A stretch of 64,000 nucleotides of DNA, from NCBI RefSeq assembly GCF_048544455.1, contig NC_133537.1, positions 311,277,738 through 311,341,737 of the forward strand. The letters run 5' to 3'. The notes under the pieces were generated by a model. That model saw only the letters and a list, made by a program, of their open reading frames with translations. It did not search any database and was not told the origin of the DNA. Position numbers and translations under genes: made by a program. Origin of the DNA: Silene latifolia. Taxonomy: Eukaryota > Streptophyta > Magnoliopsida > Caryophyllales > Caryophyllaceae. Below, piece by piece: positions 21,332-32,477 of this stretch. Position 1 is the stretch's first letter. Each line of letters starts with the position of its first letter.

Positions 21332-22423
21332 CGTTGTTGAAGAATAGAAAAGACATTTATTTATGTACTACATCTCTTTTAGAATTGAAACATAAAATAT
21401 CCTTATAAAAATTAGTTTAAATAGTTAACATACGTTTTTTCAATTATTATTCTTTTACGAGTAATAAAAATTGTACCGGGGCCTCACTTTAAGATTTCGC
21501 ACAGGGCCCCAAAACTAAAGGGACGGCCCTAGATGTATCCCCAAGTTGATGTTCATGGTAATGAAGCTTGGCCATAAACATCCGATTTTCGCGGTATTAG
21601 ATTTTTACGAAAAATAATTTATATATATATACAAATAAAAAGGGTAGCACAAATTGCTCCGTTCAATGAAATACAATTGTGCATGTATAGTAATGCAGAT
21701 GCTTATACAATACTCCGTACGTTCTTAACTCTGCTTCATTCTTAGAGATAACAGAGTCCGGGATGTACCCAAGTTTCCACCTACTTTCATGGCTACCTAT
21801 GTAATTCTTGCAAGAACACAAGTTTAATCTACTACATGTTCTTCCAGCAGGAATTAATCCTTCAAGAGAATGATAGATCATCTACATTAAGGCAAAAAAC
21901 CGTAAACCCGGGGACAACCTTAAACATGTCGCTCAAGGTTTGCGGGGTGAGTGGCGAGAAAATGTTAAAAGACGACTCAACCTTTCCCTTTTCCCGCTAG
22001 CTTTTCTCTGTCGTAGCGTACAAACATCGCCATTGCAGACGTACTTGTCGGAGCTTGGTGGTTGAGAGAAACAACCCAAGAGATTCAACAACGAAGCCAT
22101 TTTTGCTGATTCTCCTCCCTGGTTTGTTTCCCCTACTATTTCTCTGAAATTTATATAGCATTAAGGAGTTGAACTTTGACCTGTAATTTGCATGTTTACT
22201 AATATTAGTTTTTCACGTGTAGTTGAATGTGTGTCTGTTATTATATGAAGGCCTACATTTGCTGGCTCTTTCTGTGCGTCTAAGAATAGCCACGCTTATC
22301 TTATGCGAAATTACCCATTTCACATTGTAGGTGTGATGACAGACTGTATTTTATTGTTGGTGTAATTAGAGTTACAATTTACAAGCGCATTTTTGTTTTG
22401 TACGGCCATAAAATAAACAGCTC
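21332..22423. other. Unassigned AT-rich stretch
   Basis: No supported gene is seen. A segment at about 21475-21530 (GGGGCCTCACTTTAAGATTT, then GGGCCCCAAAACT and GGGACGGCCCTAG) resembles worn terminal sequence of plant DNA transposons, but no partner end was found. Confidence 0.4.
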
Positions 22424-22596
22424 GTCTTGCTATAGATGGATATATCCGTCTATAGCTAAAGACGGGTCAAATAGCTTGAAAGTGGTGATATTTTTTGCCC
22501 CCACCACCCCACTTGTTGCTTGTCTTATTATGAATGTGGTATTGTATTTGACCCGTCTTTAGTTATAGACGGATATATGCCGTCTATAATGAGATT
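22424..22596. mobile_element. Hairpin MITE
   Basis: Two inverted arms of about 50 bp (including TATATCCGTCTATA and AAAGACGGGTCAAATA) flank a loop of about 70 bp. The whole would fold into a long hairpin. No coding capacity or clear TSD was found. Confidence 0.75.
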
Positions 22597-23200
22597 ACAC
22601 AAGATTTGATTTTTTTTCTTACGTGGTTTTTAAAGCCCAACAAACTAATTAAAGAAGGTCAAGTTGAAACAAATTATGGTATATGCTAAATTCAACACAA
22701 AGAAGGCTAAATCCAACACATTTTTTTACTTCTCTTTCCGATTTTACTCCTCACTTTTCACCCACAATTAGAGAGACATTGAGACAATATTAAAAAACCA
22801 ATGAAATTCCCCCAAAACCCTTGACATAGCAAGACCACCAGATCTGGTCGCCGCCCCACCAGCCGCCACCATAACCTGACCGATGACGGAGGGAGAGGAA
22901 AGGGGTCGTCGGTCGTCGAAGGGTCGACGTAGGAGGGGCAAGGTATTGGTATCAGATGGTGTGAAGGGAAATTTGGAATGGCGATGCAGTGTCGACGCTG
23001 GGTGGTCACATGGCTGGCGCAGGTGTGGCTGTCGTCGGAGGTGGTGCAGGTGTGACTGTCGGCGCAGGGTGGTGCAGGATGGTTGTCGGGGATGGAATAG
23101 GATGGTTGTCGGGGATGTAATGAGATGATGGTCGGGATGGGATGGTTGTCCCACCACACTAACACCCGCCGCGCCGCCTCCAGAGACCGACCACTAATAC
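22597..23200. other. GC-rich low-complexity stretch
   Basis: From about 22830 to 23160 the sequence is G-rich, with degenerate repeats of GGTTGTCGGGGATGG-like units. It gives open frames on both strands (Arg/Gly-rich on plus, His/Pro-rich on minus) that look like composition effects. It contrasts sharply with its AT-rich flanks. Confidence 0.4.
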
Positions 23201-23235
23201 GCCAACCACCCTACTCCCGCTAATTCGAAGAACAT

Positions 23236-24275
23236 ATGATAAATGCTGGGACTGCAAAGGATAACGGTAGGCTAAATGATCGAGGTCGGCTTTTTTGTCG
23301 AAAAATGTTATGGAAACTACCAGTGCCACAGATGTGGAAAATTCTTATTTGGAAAATTATTACCAATGTGATACCGACTGGACAAGAGTTTTCCAAGCGA
23401 AATATTGAAGTGGATTTCTTCTGTGGTATGTGCAAGGGAGACCAACGAGTCATGGAAACCTCAGAGCATCTCTTTAGGGACTGTGGCTTTTCAAGTAGAA
23501 TCTGGGCAGGTTCGTTCCTAGGTATAAGGGTAGAGGGTGCTAGAGGCACTCCCATTTCTGATTGGATCTATGACTGGATATATTATCTGAGCAAACGAGA
23601 GGAGGGGATGTGCCAGGTGATACATTTTGTGGCTGTCTTGTGGGGTCTGTGGACTCTGAGAAATAGAATCAAATTCCAGGATCAGGTTGTGCACTCGCAT
23701 TTGATCACGAATAGTTTTTATAACGTCGTTGGGGAGAGAGCGCAAATCTTGTGCAATGATCTGGCCTCAAAACAGACTCGGAGTGACAGGCGAATTGAGG
23801 AAGACGGATCGTCCCAAAGGGAGCTTATGGCTATCCGCAATGGCAATCCTATGCACATCCTAGGTAAACCGGCGGGATGTGCCGTGATACGGGTAAAAGT
23901 GGATGCTAGTTGGGTCAGGACCTTTGATGCGGCCTTCGGGTGGGTTGCGTATGATGATACGGGGCAGGAACTGGGTCGAAGACAAGTGCGTATCGAGGGG
24001 GCGCGTAATCACCGCCGCAAGTGAAGCATCAAGGCCCGTGATATCGTGGAATGGGCTCGAGAGGAGCGGATTTACCATCTGGACATCTCATCGGATTGCT
24101 TGCAACTTATCAATCAAATAGCAGAGGTTGACAGAGGTAGTCATATGATTGAAGGGATCTTAGAGGACATTCGGAACGCGTTTAGCTTTTTTCATTGTTT
24201 ATGCTTTAGTTTTCTTCCAAGACATTTAAATGGACTCGCGCATAGCTTAGCTAAGCAGGCCATTAAACTGTGAAA
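23236..24275 (+). pseudogene. 5'-truncated LINE: zf-RVT and RNase H
   Basis: The open part (23236-24024) contains the zf-RVT region that follows RT in plant L1-type LINEs: WKLPVPQMWKILIWKIITNV, FFCGMCKGDQRVMETSEHLF, RDCGFSSRIW, with Cys/His spacing CxxC...HLFxxC. Next comes the start of an RNase H domain (VKVDASWVRTFDAAFGWVAY). Two frameshifts near 24020-24040 move RNase H into another frame (EWAREERIYHLDISSDCLQL, then FLPRHLNGLAHSLAKQAIKL, stop at 24271-24273). No endonuclease or RT is upstream, as in most 5'-truncated copies. An A-run at 24294-24304 follows. Confidence 0.85.
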
Positions 24276-24304
24276 GCTTTATTTACAGCTGTCAAAAAAA
24301 AAAA

Positions 24305-24617
24305 TTCTAAAAAAACCTTTTTTAAATTAAGATTAAAAAAACATTCATTTAATCGAGTACGCAACTTGTATTAATAAAATCGTTGAAAAAACGGAGAAAT
24401 TACTTATATGAGTGCAAATTAAGATCCATAATTATAATTATTGAATTGAATTGATTAACACGAAATGTTTAGGTTGTGACATGAGAGAGAGAATGGAGAT
24501 AACTCTTTTTTTTAGATGAAGGGTAGTTATGGAATTATTGAGAAAAATGTGCAGGAAATAGTAAAATAGTGTGCGGAATTTAGCAAGACCCAAAATTATT
24601 AGTCAACACAATACGGA
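24305..24617. other. AT-rich spacer
   Basis: No gene or repeat recognised. Confidence 0.5.
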
Positions 24618-25393
24618 AAAGAAGTCGTTGAATTTTTTTTTTTATAAGGAAAGGAAACTAGGTCAATCGAAACCGACCCATAACATCCTCGCGGATGAGA
24701 ACGGTAATTAAAAGTTTAAAAACTTTCAACATACCCAAATCATAAGAAACAAGGGAAACAAAAGTACAAAATAAAAACTCTCAAAAGAAAGTATTCTTAA
24801 ACTTTGCCTCCAAAAAAAAAAAAGAGTCACATAGAACAAGAGTCATTTAAGCTAATGGTTAAATCACCACCAAAACAATTTTCCAAGAAAAGGATCTGAC
24901 ACTAACTCGCAGCAAGAGAAGAACTAACATAGACGAACAACATCACATTGACTTTTGATCAAATGGGTGCACTTTTGATCAAATGGGTGCTGGATGGAGA
25001 ACATAACAAGTTATATTCCCACAAATACAATAAAAGAGAACATAAAAATGACGAGATCCATCTGATAACGTATGAAATTCATATATCAATCAGATTTTTT
25101 TTCCAGATTTTAGTAGAAAATCAGAAATAATAAAACTCCAACCAAATTTGTAGCCTCACAATTGAAATATTGCTCTTAAATCCTTGATTTAAACATTCTT
25201 TGATAAAGATATAAGACTATGATAAACTCTCCTAGGCTTAAATGGAGAGTGAATCAAAGTCTAATCTTCAAGAAGAAGAAAACCAAGAATAAAAACTGAA
25301 ATTTTTTCAATTAAACGGATTTAAAAAGACTAGCAATCTTGACAAACATGTAGATAGAATACATGGTTGATGGTTATCAAAGAAGTCGTTGAA
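24618..25393 (-). mobile_element. PolyA retroposon with 15-bp target duplication
   Basis: AAAGAAGTCGTTGAA flanks the insertion at 24618-24632 and 25379-25393. Just inside the left copy is a T-run (24633-24643), the polyA tail of a minus-strand insertion of about 746 bp. The body has no long ORF. It contains two tandem copies of ACTTTTGATCAAATGGGTGC near 24952-24991. A 5'-truncated LINE 3' UTR or a processed pseudogene are the two likely readings. Confidence 0.82.
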
Positions 25394-25636
25394 ATTGCTC
25401 AGCAACTTAAAAACCAAAATAGCTAAAACCAATCGGCACTTTACCAATTACCATAAACCACAATAATTTTTTAATGAAAAACTTTGTAATACAGTTACAC
25501 AGGAGTACAAGACTTTTTGTATGTATACGTCCCACATTCTCACGGAAACTCATTTTTTGATAATTTTTTGCGAAGTTTGAGTTTAAGCAAGAGTTTCGGC
25601 GTCGGTATTCGTCGCTAGATGTGTGAAAATGACATG
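25394..25636. other. AT-rich spacer
   Basis: No gene recognised. Confidence 0.5.
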
Positions 25637-25684
25637 GACGTTTTTGTAGCTTTTTTTTTTAGACAACAGACGTTTTTGTAGCTT
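25637..25684. repeat. 16-bp direct repeat around a T-run
   Basis: GACGTTTTTGTAGCTT occurs at 25637-25652 and 25669-25684, separated by eight T and AGACAACA. It looks like a minimal polyA-only retroposition scar, or a slippage duplication. Confidence 0.6.
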
Positions 25685-25746
25685 CTTCCTCTCAAAATTC
25701 AATTCCATTGACTGATTGACATTTCTCCAAGGACTGCATGCAAGTA

Positions 25747-26004
25747 CTCCCTCCATTCAACTCCACAAGGTCATTATCTCTTTTGCACACTATTTACAAG
25801 CCGACATTCAACTTCAATTTTCTCTCGATACATAAGTGAAAATATATTAATGTGAGATCTTATTTGATTCGTCTTTAAGAGTACATTAAAAATATCTAAC
25901 TTTTATAATTTTTGCAAATACGTAACTAAAGATATTTGCCGAGTAAAAGCCGCGTTGGCAAACGTGATAAAGCATTATGGCCTTGTGGAGTTGAATGGAG
26001 GGAG
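25747..26004. mobile_element. Stowaway-type MITE
   Basis: It has a perfect 24-bp TIR beginning CTCCCTCCATTCAACTCCAC, with TA at 25745-25746 and 26005-26006. It has the same TIR family as 13143-13436 but a different interior. Confidence 0.92.
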
Positions 26005-26095
26005 TATGCAATATAAAGTGCACGGAATCCCAATCCGTCTCTAAATAAGTTCTGTGATGAATAGTTTACAATTTGCACGGATCCCAACTTTACTG

Positions 26096-26177
26096 ACGGA
26101 TACACTACTTTAGTTTATAAGTAGTGTGATGCCCGTACGGATACACTACTTTAGTTTATAAGTAGTGTGATGCCCGT
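26096..26177. repeat. Two perfect 41-bp tandem units with a hairpin
   Basis: Units 26096-26136 and 26137-26177 are identical. Each has inverted CACTACT and AGTAGTG around an AT-rich loop and ends ATGCCCGT, followed by GCGTTGTACGG. A stem near a CCCGTGCGTTG motif recalls the ends of non-autonomous plant Helitrons, but no CTRR end was located. Confidence 0.8.
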
Positions 26178-26575
26178 GCGTTGTACGGATTCTAACATAA
26201 TTGTTTAATAATGTAAAATGCGTAAGAATGTTATAGGCTTTATTGTGTAAAGGGGATTATAGATCAATTTTAATGCTAACATATTTGATTAATAATAAAT
26301 ATTGCTTAAATAGTAGTTAATGCTAAATTAATCAACATTTATTGGATAGCACATTTTTCCCTTAGATAGTAGTTTGAAGAGGTTTAATTGGTAAAACAAA
26401 ACAAAAAATGACAATCCATTTATATTTTAATTCGTTTAACATTGCATTTGTTACATATAACATGCATGTACACGCCTCCTCTCTTTTGATCTTTGAATTT
26501 AAAGTATGATAAACAACTAATATATATGCAGTCATACAGTATGCCCTTAAGCCTCTTAGATTCCTTCCTTTTGGA
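26178..26575. other. AT-rich spacer
   Basis: No gene. It is the left flank of the inverted element and ends in the TSD CCTAT. Confidence 0.5.
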
Positions 26576-26862
26576 CCTATTGATACGTCCATTTTATAAA
26601 GTCTCTTTGAGCCTGTTATGCACATATTTCTATGCGATTCCCGTAGTTTCATGCTACAAAATGCCCCGAATATTCTACTTTGGTTCGTTTGGCTTTAATT
26701 GCAGGAATGGACCTGAAAGAAGCAGAATGAAGCCTTTTATTGTCCCTTTAGCTTGTATTTAGGAGAAGAGTGGATTTGGAGCGGAAATGTTGCTGCCTCG
26801 AGAAGCGTGAAGATGTCTTGGAGGCTAAATCAACGTCTTATGTGCTGAATTCAGCGGCAGTT

Positions 26863-27060
26863 GCTCGATCGAGAGTTTTTGCTGGCCTTTATGCTCGATC
26901 GAATGCTTCTGGATGAGGAACAGTACTCGATCGAACTACTGCTTTGTTCGATCGAGAAGTGTGATTTTAAGGTTCCTCGATCGAGTAATTAAAGTGCTCG
27001 ATCGAGAGGTTTTAGCATGAAGTTGTTTGATCGAGCTATCTCAATGTGCTCGATCGAGTA
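26863..27060. repeat. CTCGATCGAG array, outer left LTR half
   Basis: Eight copies or near-copies (CTCGATCGAG, TTCGATCGAG) end 67 bp before the TATA box. Confidence 0.88.
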
Positions 27061-27126
27061 ACTAGTTATTAGACACGAGATTTTAATATCTTATTGTCGT
27101 ATCTTAGGTTAAATAAATATCTCTCC

Positions 27127-27133
27127 TATAAAT
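27127..27133 (+). promoter_or_regulatory. LTR TATA box
   Basis: TATAAAT lies inside the local inverted pair CTCTCCTATAAATAGGAGAG. The counterpart in the inner half is at 27554-27560, minus strand. Confidence 0.55.
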
Positions 27134-27344
27134 AGGAGAGACTTAATTAGGTTTATGGGGTTTTTTTTATCACTTTTCCTCGGCTCTTAACTCTTTTATG
27201 TTATTTCTCTTTTGCACATCTCTTTATCATGTTTGTTTTTGCTTTATTCATTGTTATCGCTTTACTTATTATCATGAGTAGCTAATCATCTAGTCTCGAT
27301 CTCCCTAATCACCATGGCTCCCCTATACCCTAGCACAAGGGATC

Positions 27345-28107
27345 TAGCTACTCATGATAATAAGTAAAGCGATAACAATGAATAAAGCAAAAACAAATAT
27401 GATAAAGAGATGTGCAAAAGAGAAATAACATAAAAGAGAGAAAATAAATTACAAAAGTTGAGATTCGGAAATAAGAGCAGTGTAACGTCGAACAGTATTA
27501 AGAGCCGAGTAAAAGTGATAAAAAAAACCCCCTAAACCTAATTAAGACTCTCCTATTTATAGGAGAGATATTTATTTAACCTAAGATACGACAATAAGAT
27601 ATTAAAATCTCGCGTCTAATAACTAGTTACTCGATCGAGCACATTGAGATAGCTCGATCCAACAACTTCATGCTAAAACCTCGCGATCGAGCACTTTAAT
27701 TACTCGATCGAGGAACCTTAAAATCACACTTCTCGATCGAACAAAGCAGTAGTTCGATCGAGTACTGTTCCTCATCCAGAAGCATTCGATTGAGCATAAA
27801 GGCCAGCAAAGACTCTCGATCGAGCAACTGCCACTGAATTCAGCACATAAGACGTTGATTTAGCCTCCAAGACATCTTCACGCTTCTCGAGGCAGTAATA
27901 TTTTTGCTCCAAATCCACTCATCTCCTAAATGCAAGCTAAAGGAACAGTAAAAGGCTCAATTCTGCTTCTTTCAGGCCCATTCCTGCAATTAAAGCCAAA
28001 CGAACCAAAGTAGAATATTCGGGGCATTTCGTAGCATGAAACTACGGGAATCGCATAGAAATACGTGCATAAGAGGCTCAAAGAGACTATATAAAATGCA
28101 CGTATCA
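27345..28107 (-). repeat. Inner half of left LTR (U3, minus sense)
   Basis: It starts TGATACGTGCATTTTATATA at 28107 reading leftward, directly after a polypurine tract, so it is the true 3' LTR start for the minus-sense body. It forms a palindrome with 26581-27284 across a 60-bp centre containing CCATGG. Confidence 0.9.
27629..27845. repeat. CTCGATCGAG array, inner left LTR half
   Basis: This is the mirror image of 26863-27060, with single-base differences such as CTCGATCGCG. Confidence 0.88.
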
Positions 28108-28124
28108 AATCTCCCCAAACCAAA
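28108..28124 (-). other. Polypurine tract
   Basis: The minus strand reads TTTGGTTTGGGGAGATT directly before the LTR start. Similar GGTTTGGGGAGG tracts recur internally at about 29570 and 29688. Confidence 0.7.
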
Positions 28125-30050
28125 CCTTTGCTTGTCCCCAAGCAAGCTAAATGCAACTAACCAATGAAACGGAATAGATAACTCAGAGCTAGCTACACAT
28201 GCCCACTTAAACAAATTTAACGCAAGCAAACTAACACTTATAGCAAAACAGTCAAATGCAAACGAGTTGTAAGATGTTTATAATAAAGCTGAACCGTCGA
28301 CCTTGCAAGACCTTTGATAATGGACTCTCACGGGTCACTCTTCTCTTATGAAGCAAAGGGTAAGCATATGAATGTAAGAGAGAAATAAATATAGTCGCTC
28401 ATCTAAACTACGACCGACATAAACATGCATGCAACTAATATGATAAATAATTCTACCTACCGTGCACATACACTCCAACCAAACAAAATCATGTCACAAC
28501 CGAGGACTTACAAAAGTATGGTAAAGTGAGGCAATGGGTAAGAAGGGGGGGAAACATTTTTGGAAATGTGAGGTTAATAGCCAAGCTAGCTACCTAAACA
28601 GAACCAAATGAACCATATCCGCTTCATAACCATCTAAAAACTGAAACACAAATGCCAATCATTTCGGCATACAAACTCACTCAACCAAATACATACTCCT
28701 CATAAGATAAAGATAAGAGCATAAGAGCAAAACCGAAACTAATCAATCTTTTTTTTTTCTCAATTTTTCTTTCTTTCTTCATTTTCCTCAGTTTTTTCTG
28801 ATTTTCTTTCTTTTTTTTTTCATTTTCAACTTCTTATTTCATCATTTCATCCTCCTTCCCCATATATTACCAACTCCGATCTATACAATACAAACCAAAC
28901 TCAGCACGATAAATTATATACCGCAAAAACATATACTAAACTAGCTTGACAACGCAGGCTAAATTTTGATGTAGTTAAGGGTCAAAAGGCAAATTTGGCT
29001 AAATGTGGAGTTTAATGGGTAAAATTGAAAGAAAAAGGGAATGTAAGCACCTCCCTGCATGTGACACCAACCACTAACCCGAATGTATGTAGGCAAAAAG
29101 CAATTGAATTTCATATATGTGCAAATTAATGATACATGATATGCAAGGAGTATACTACTCACAATCCTACATGAAGTGGTCATAAGACACCGGTTTTAAG
29201 GCTCTATATCTTAGAAATTATAAGTAGTTTGCCAAAATTTCAGGTCAAGCCTATTTGTTCAGCTGAATTTAAACATTAACTCGTAGATATGCAAAAAGAC
29301 AAAGCTAATAAAATGTATAGTTTAATACAAGGCTTAAGCAAAAAGGACCAAAAGCAGTGCAATTTCATCATTAAAATACACCGTTCCAACTCAACCTAAA
29401 TACAAAAATAAACGTGAATTTTTTTATTTTTTTATTTTTTCGAATTTTTGAATTTGTTTGGATTTTTGATTTTTTCTAAAAATAAAAAACAAAGCATACG
29501 AAAATTAAACGTGATAACAGAACTGCAATAAAAACAGTATGCAGACATGGACATGGATGCATATACCCTCCCCAAACCAAACTGTACAATGCCCTCATTG
29601 TACCCAAAAATAGAGAAAAGAAATGCAAACTGGAAAGAAGAGTGAAGTTGGAGAAAACTTACAAAAACACGCGAAGTAGGGACCTCCCCAAACCAGCCAG
29701 CAACAAGGGAGGTCGCTAATAGCTTCATAACAACATCACTGGAAGCGAATCAAAACAAGCCTACTCGATCGAGGGAATAGAGTCACTCGATCGAGAAGTC
29801 TTCATCCTAGGGTGCTCGATCGAGAAGGTCAGGTACTCGATCGAAAGGTACATGCAGCCACGCAAACAGCGACCACACACACGACCAAAAACCAAGTCTA
29901 AAATGTTCCACAGTCTACAGTCGTGAAAACCAATTATTGAACACACAACAAAACTGAAATGTTCGAAAAACAACTGAAAAGTTTTAAACTCCGGGTTGCC
30001 TCCTAGTCAGCGCTAGTTTCAGATAGGTCCCAGCTCGACCTTCGCTTCTC
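28125..30050 (-). other. 3' non-coding region of the Athila-like element
   Basis: There is no gene. The stretch is AT-rich with pyrimidine tracts near 28750-28850. It holds two further purine tracts on the minus strand and a four-copy CTCGATCGAG array at 29763-29846. A related tail lies at 52285-53009. Confidence 0.6.
29763..29846. repeat. CTCGATCGAG array in 3' internal region
   Basis: Four copies occur in 84 bp, outside any LTR. Confidence 0.85.
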
Positions 30051-30051
30051 T

Positions 30052-31204
30052 TCATCCACCAACAAGAGTTAATGGCCCACAACAAGGTTTCTGACTGAAC
30101 GCAGTCCCTTCAGCATCCATGACTTTCACCTTCGGCTTCCACAGCAAAGCATCAACTGAGGAACAACGGTTCTTGGCGGCAACATCTTCCCTACTTTTGG
30201 ACTTCTCTTGAACCTTCTTTATACGCGGCATAAAATCTTCAAATCCTCCTCCCGGATCTTCTAACCTGTCAAGACCTGTATAAGAAGAAACAAAATGATG
30301 TTCCTCCAACTTGCTCCCTAACTAGGGCAGAGGTGTCAAAACAAACGTAGTATACGATTTAACGGAAGGAATAGAAGGAATCCTATCAGGATCAACAAAA
30401 GGAATAGCATTTCATCCAGCTGGATATGATTGGTCTTTAGTTACCTTCTTATCATCATCCGAGATGGGCATAAGTGGCAAATCAACGTTGTCCATTGCCA
30501 AATAACTCGATCGAGAGAGAACAGTACACGATCGAGATGCTTTCTCGCCAAAACTGCTCGATCGAACACTTCCATTAGTTCGATCGAGGTCTTCCTCATA
30601 CAAACTGTTCGATCGAATGTTGAATTATGTTCGATCGATCTTTCCCTTATATAATTCATTCGATCGAACACTGTAGCTAGTTCGATCGAATTTTTGATGC
30701 TGAACCGTATTGAAGTATTCGAGTAATGCTTCGTTTTCAATAGCATCTTCAATTTACGAGTCATACATATCTTCATCATCAATAGGCAACTCAGGTCTTT
30801 CATAGGAAAGACTGCTTTCGGTACAAATAGCATGTACCGTCTCTGAATGCCTAAGGTCTAACTCGGCAGCTAATTGAGCTATTTGAGATTCAAATAGCTT
30901 AAAATGAGCCTCTCTAGATTTATCATATTCTTGCACTTAAAGTTCAAGTGCCTTCACCAAAGACTTCAGTTCAGCAATCTCTTCATTTTTAATGGGAGGA
31001 GGGGTTTGTTGTTGCGGCGGCCAGATAAATGGAGGCTTTTGACAGATTCATTGTTGAAACAGATGTAGCGGCGCATGTGCAAAAGAATGTCTAGCTTGTC
31101 TGCGCTGCTTAAACGCATATACTTCATCGTTCTCCGCCAGACAAATAACAGTCGTGTGCCCCGCAGCACCACATCTCTCACAGTAGACTACCTGATGTGC
31201 CTTA
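30052..31204 (-). pseudogene. gag: Athila-like gag, C-terminal part, pseudogene
   Basis: Read leftward from the copia insertion it shows a zinc knuckle CERCGAAGHTTVIC, then a helical stretch (NEEIAELKSLVKALEL, FKLFESQIAQLAAELDLRHS) like the post-knuckle region of Athila gag, then a repeat-rich segment coded by the palindrome array, then MEEHHFVSSYTGLDRLEDPG and on to GPLTLVGG at 30052. Stops (for example after HLFQQ and LEL) and frame changes are present. No protease or pol follows. The upstream part of gag is at 40266-40520 on the other side of the nested copia. Confidence 0.75.
30505..30690. repeat. TTCGATCGAA/CTCGATCGAG array inside gag
   Basis: About eight palindromes spaced by about 16-25 bp lie in a coding region. 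On the minus strand they translate into repeated FDR and SIE units. Confidence 0.85.
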
Positions 31205-32457
31205 TGAAGGAAATGTAGATCTTTATACATACTAACATACTCATATATGTCAAATAATTTGTCATAAAATTAAAACAACGGATTTTATGCATGCAAACAA
31301 TAATATAAAAGAAGAGAAATAATGTCCTTACATTGTTGATTTCGGATTTAAGGGCACAAAAGAGATCACCTTTCTCTTTTGATCTTGAGCTTTCCCTTAT
31401 GGATGAACAAGATCTAAATATAAGATCTCTCCCCAAGCTTTATACCCAAGGCTTAACACTTAATCTAATTAATATTATAAGTACTAGTATAATATTAATC
31501 TTAGTAGAAAATAGACCCAAAAATATTATGTACTCTTAATATTTTCGGTTTTATGGGAGGAAGAAGAAGAGAGGATTTTGTCTCTCTAAAACTCTAAATT
31601 TTAGATGAACAAGTGAATGAATATTATACAAAACATTTTGTATATTATTAGGTAAAAATATGAGAAAACCATCATGGTTTCCTCTTCTCAAAAACCGGGT
31701 GGTAGAGGGGCTTTTGAGGTGAGCCAATGCATGAAGTTGTTGCTCTTAACAATGTTCATAGGCTTGCATGGCTAGACTAGTAGATAATCATTATGTTTAC
31801 TTAATAAATTAATCAACACAATGTTAATCTAATACCCCATTATTTCGGTACATATCATAATATGGTGTCCATATTATTTTTGTCAATTTCTCAATATGTA
31901 ACATGTCACATGTAACATAATTTGTAATGTATTTTTAACATATTAAAAATCAACGTATTAATAAAAATACGTCACATACAAAAATTGATTTAGTAATTTC
32001 ATAATTACTTGTGCCGAAATATTTTTACCAATTTATAAATCGCATTTACAAAAATTCATTCAATTCCGATTGTTTCCTTAAACAATAATTTCATCCGAGT
32101 AATGAAACAATTCGATTACTCAGACCGTATCTCATTTAATCATATTTCAATATGATACGTAAATTTTACTTCCAAAATCGTCCGTCAATTTTCAAGTAAT
32201 TTAATCAACTCGTAACGTTATACGATTAATTAAATAATCAATTAAGTGTATTGCCCTTTAGGTATGACCTAGGGGTCAAATGATCACCACCGTCACACGA
32301 CAAAGAATGTCAAACTCTAGTCAGCCAATCATTACCGATATATGTTGACCAGTTGACAGTAACAAAATTACTTCCCAATTGTATTCTTCAAAATGAGATT
32401 TAATAATGATATTTAAATCATGTGATCGCACTATTGTTGAGGACACATTTCCCAACA
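31205..32457 (-). repeat. 3' LTR of the copia element
   Basis: On the minus strand it runs from TGTTGGGAAATG at 32457 to CCTTCA at 31205. It is preceded by a polypurine tract and followed by the TSD. Confidence 0.95.
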
Positions 32458-32477
32458 ATCTCCCACTTGTCCTCGAC
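32458..32477 (-). other. Polypurine tract
   Basis: The minus strand reads GAGGACAAGTGGGAGAT just before the LTR. The same tract precedes the 3' LTR at 48765. Confidence 0.8.

Larger units (their letters stand above)
26581..27284 (+). repeat. Outer half of left LTR (U3, plus sense)
   Basis: It begins TGATACGTCCATTTTATAAA and holds a palindrome array (26863-27060) and TATAAAT (27127-27133). By eye it is about 95 percent identical to the reverse complement of 27345-28107, except for about 60 bp missing near 27190. Confidence 0.9.

Noticed and set aside
21262..21340. A functional tRNA gene on the minus strand
   Set aside because: Only a B-box match is clear. A cloverleaf, anticodon stem and proper A box are not supported.
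22758..23165. His/Pro-rich minus-strand ORF of 135 codons and Arg/Gly-rich plus-strand ORF
   Set aside because: Both come from a GC-rich low-complexity stretch open in several frames. No domain or gene signals are seen.
26493..26762. ORFs with MPRIFYFGSFGFNCRNGPER shared by 26493-26762 and 27926-28156
   Set aside because: Both are translations of the same LTR U3 sequence in the two palindrome arms, not protein genes.
31333..31539. Identical 68-codon ORFs at 31333 and 39136
   Set aside because: They are the two LTR copies of the copia element. The identity reflects LTR duplication.
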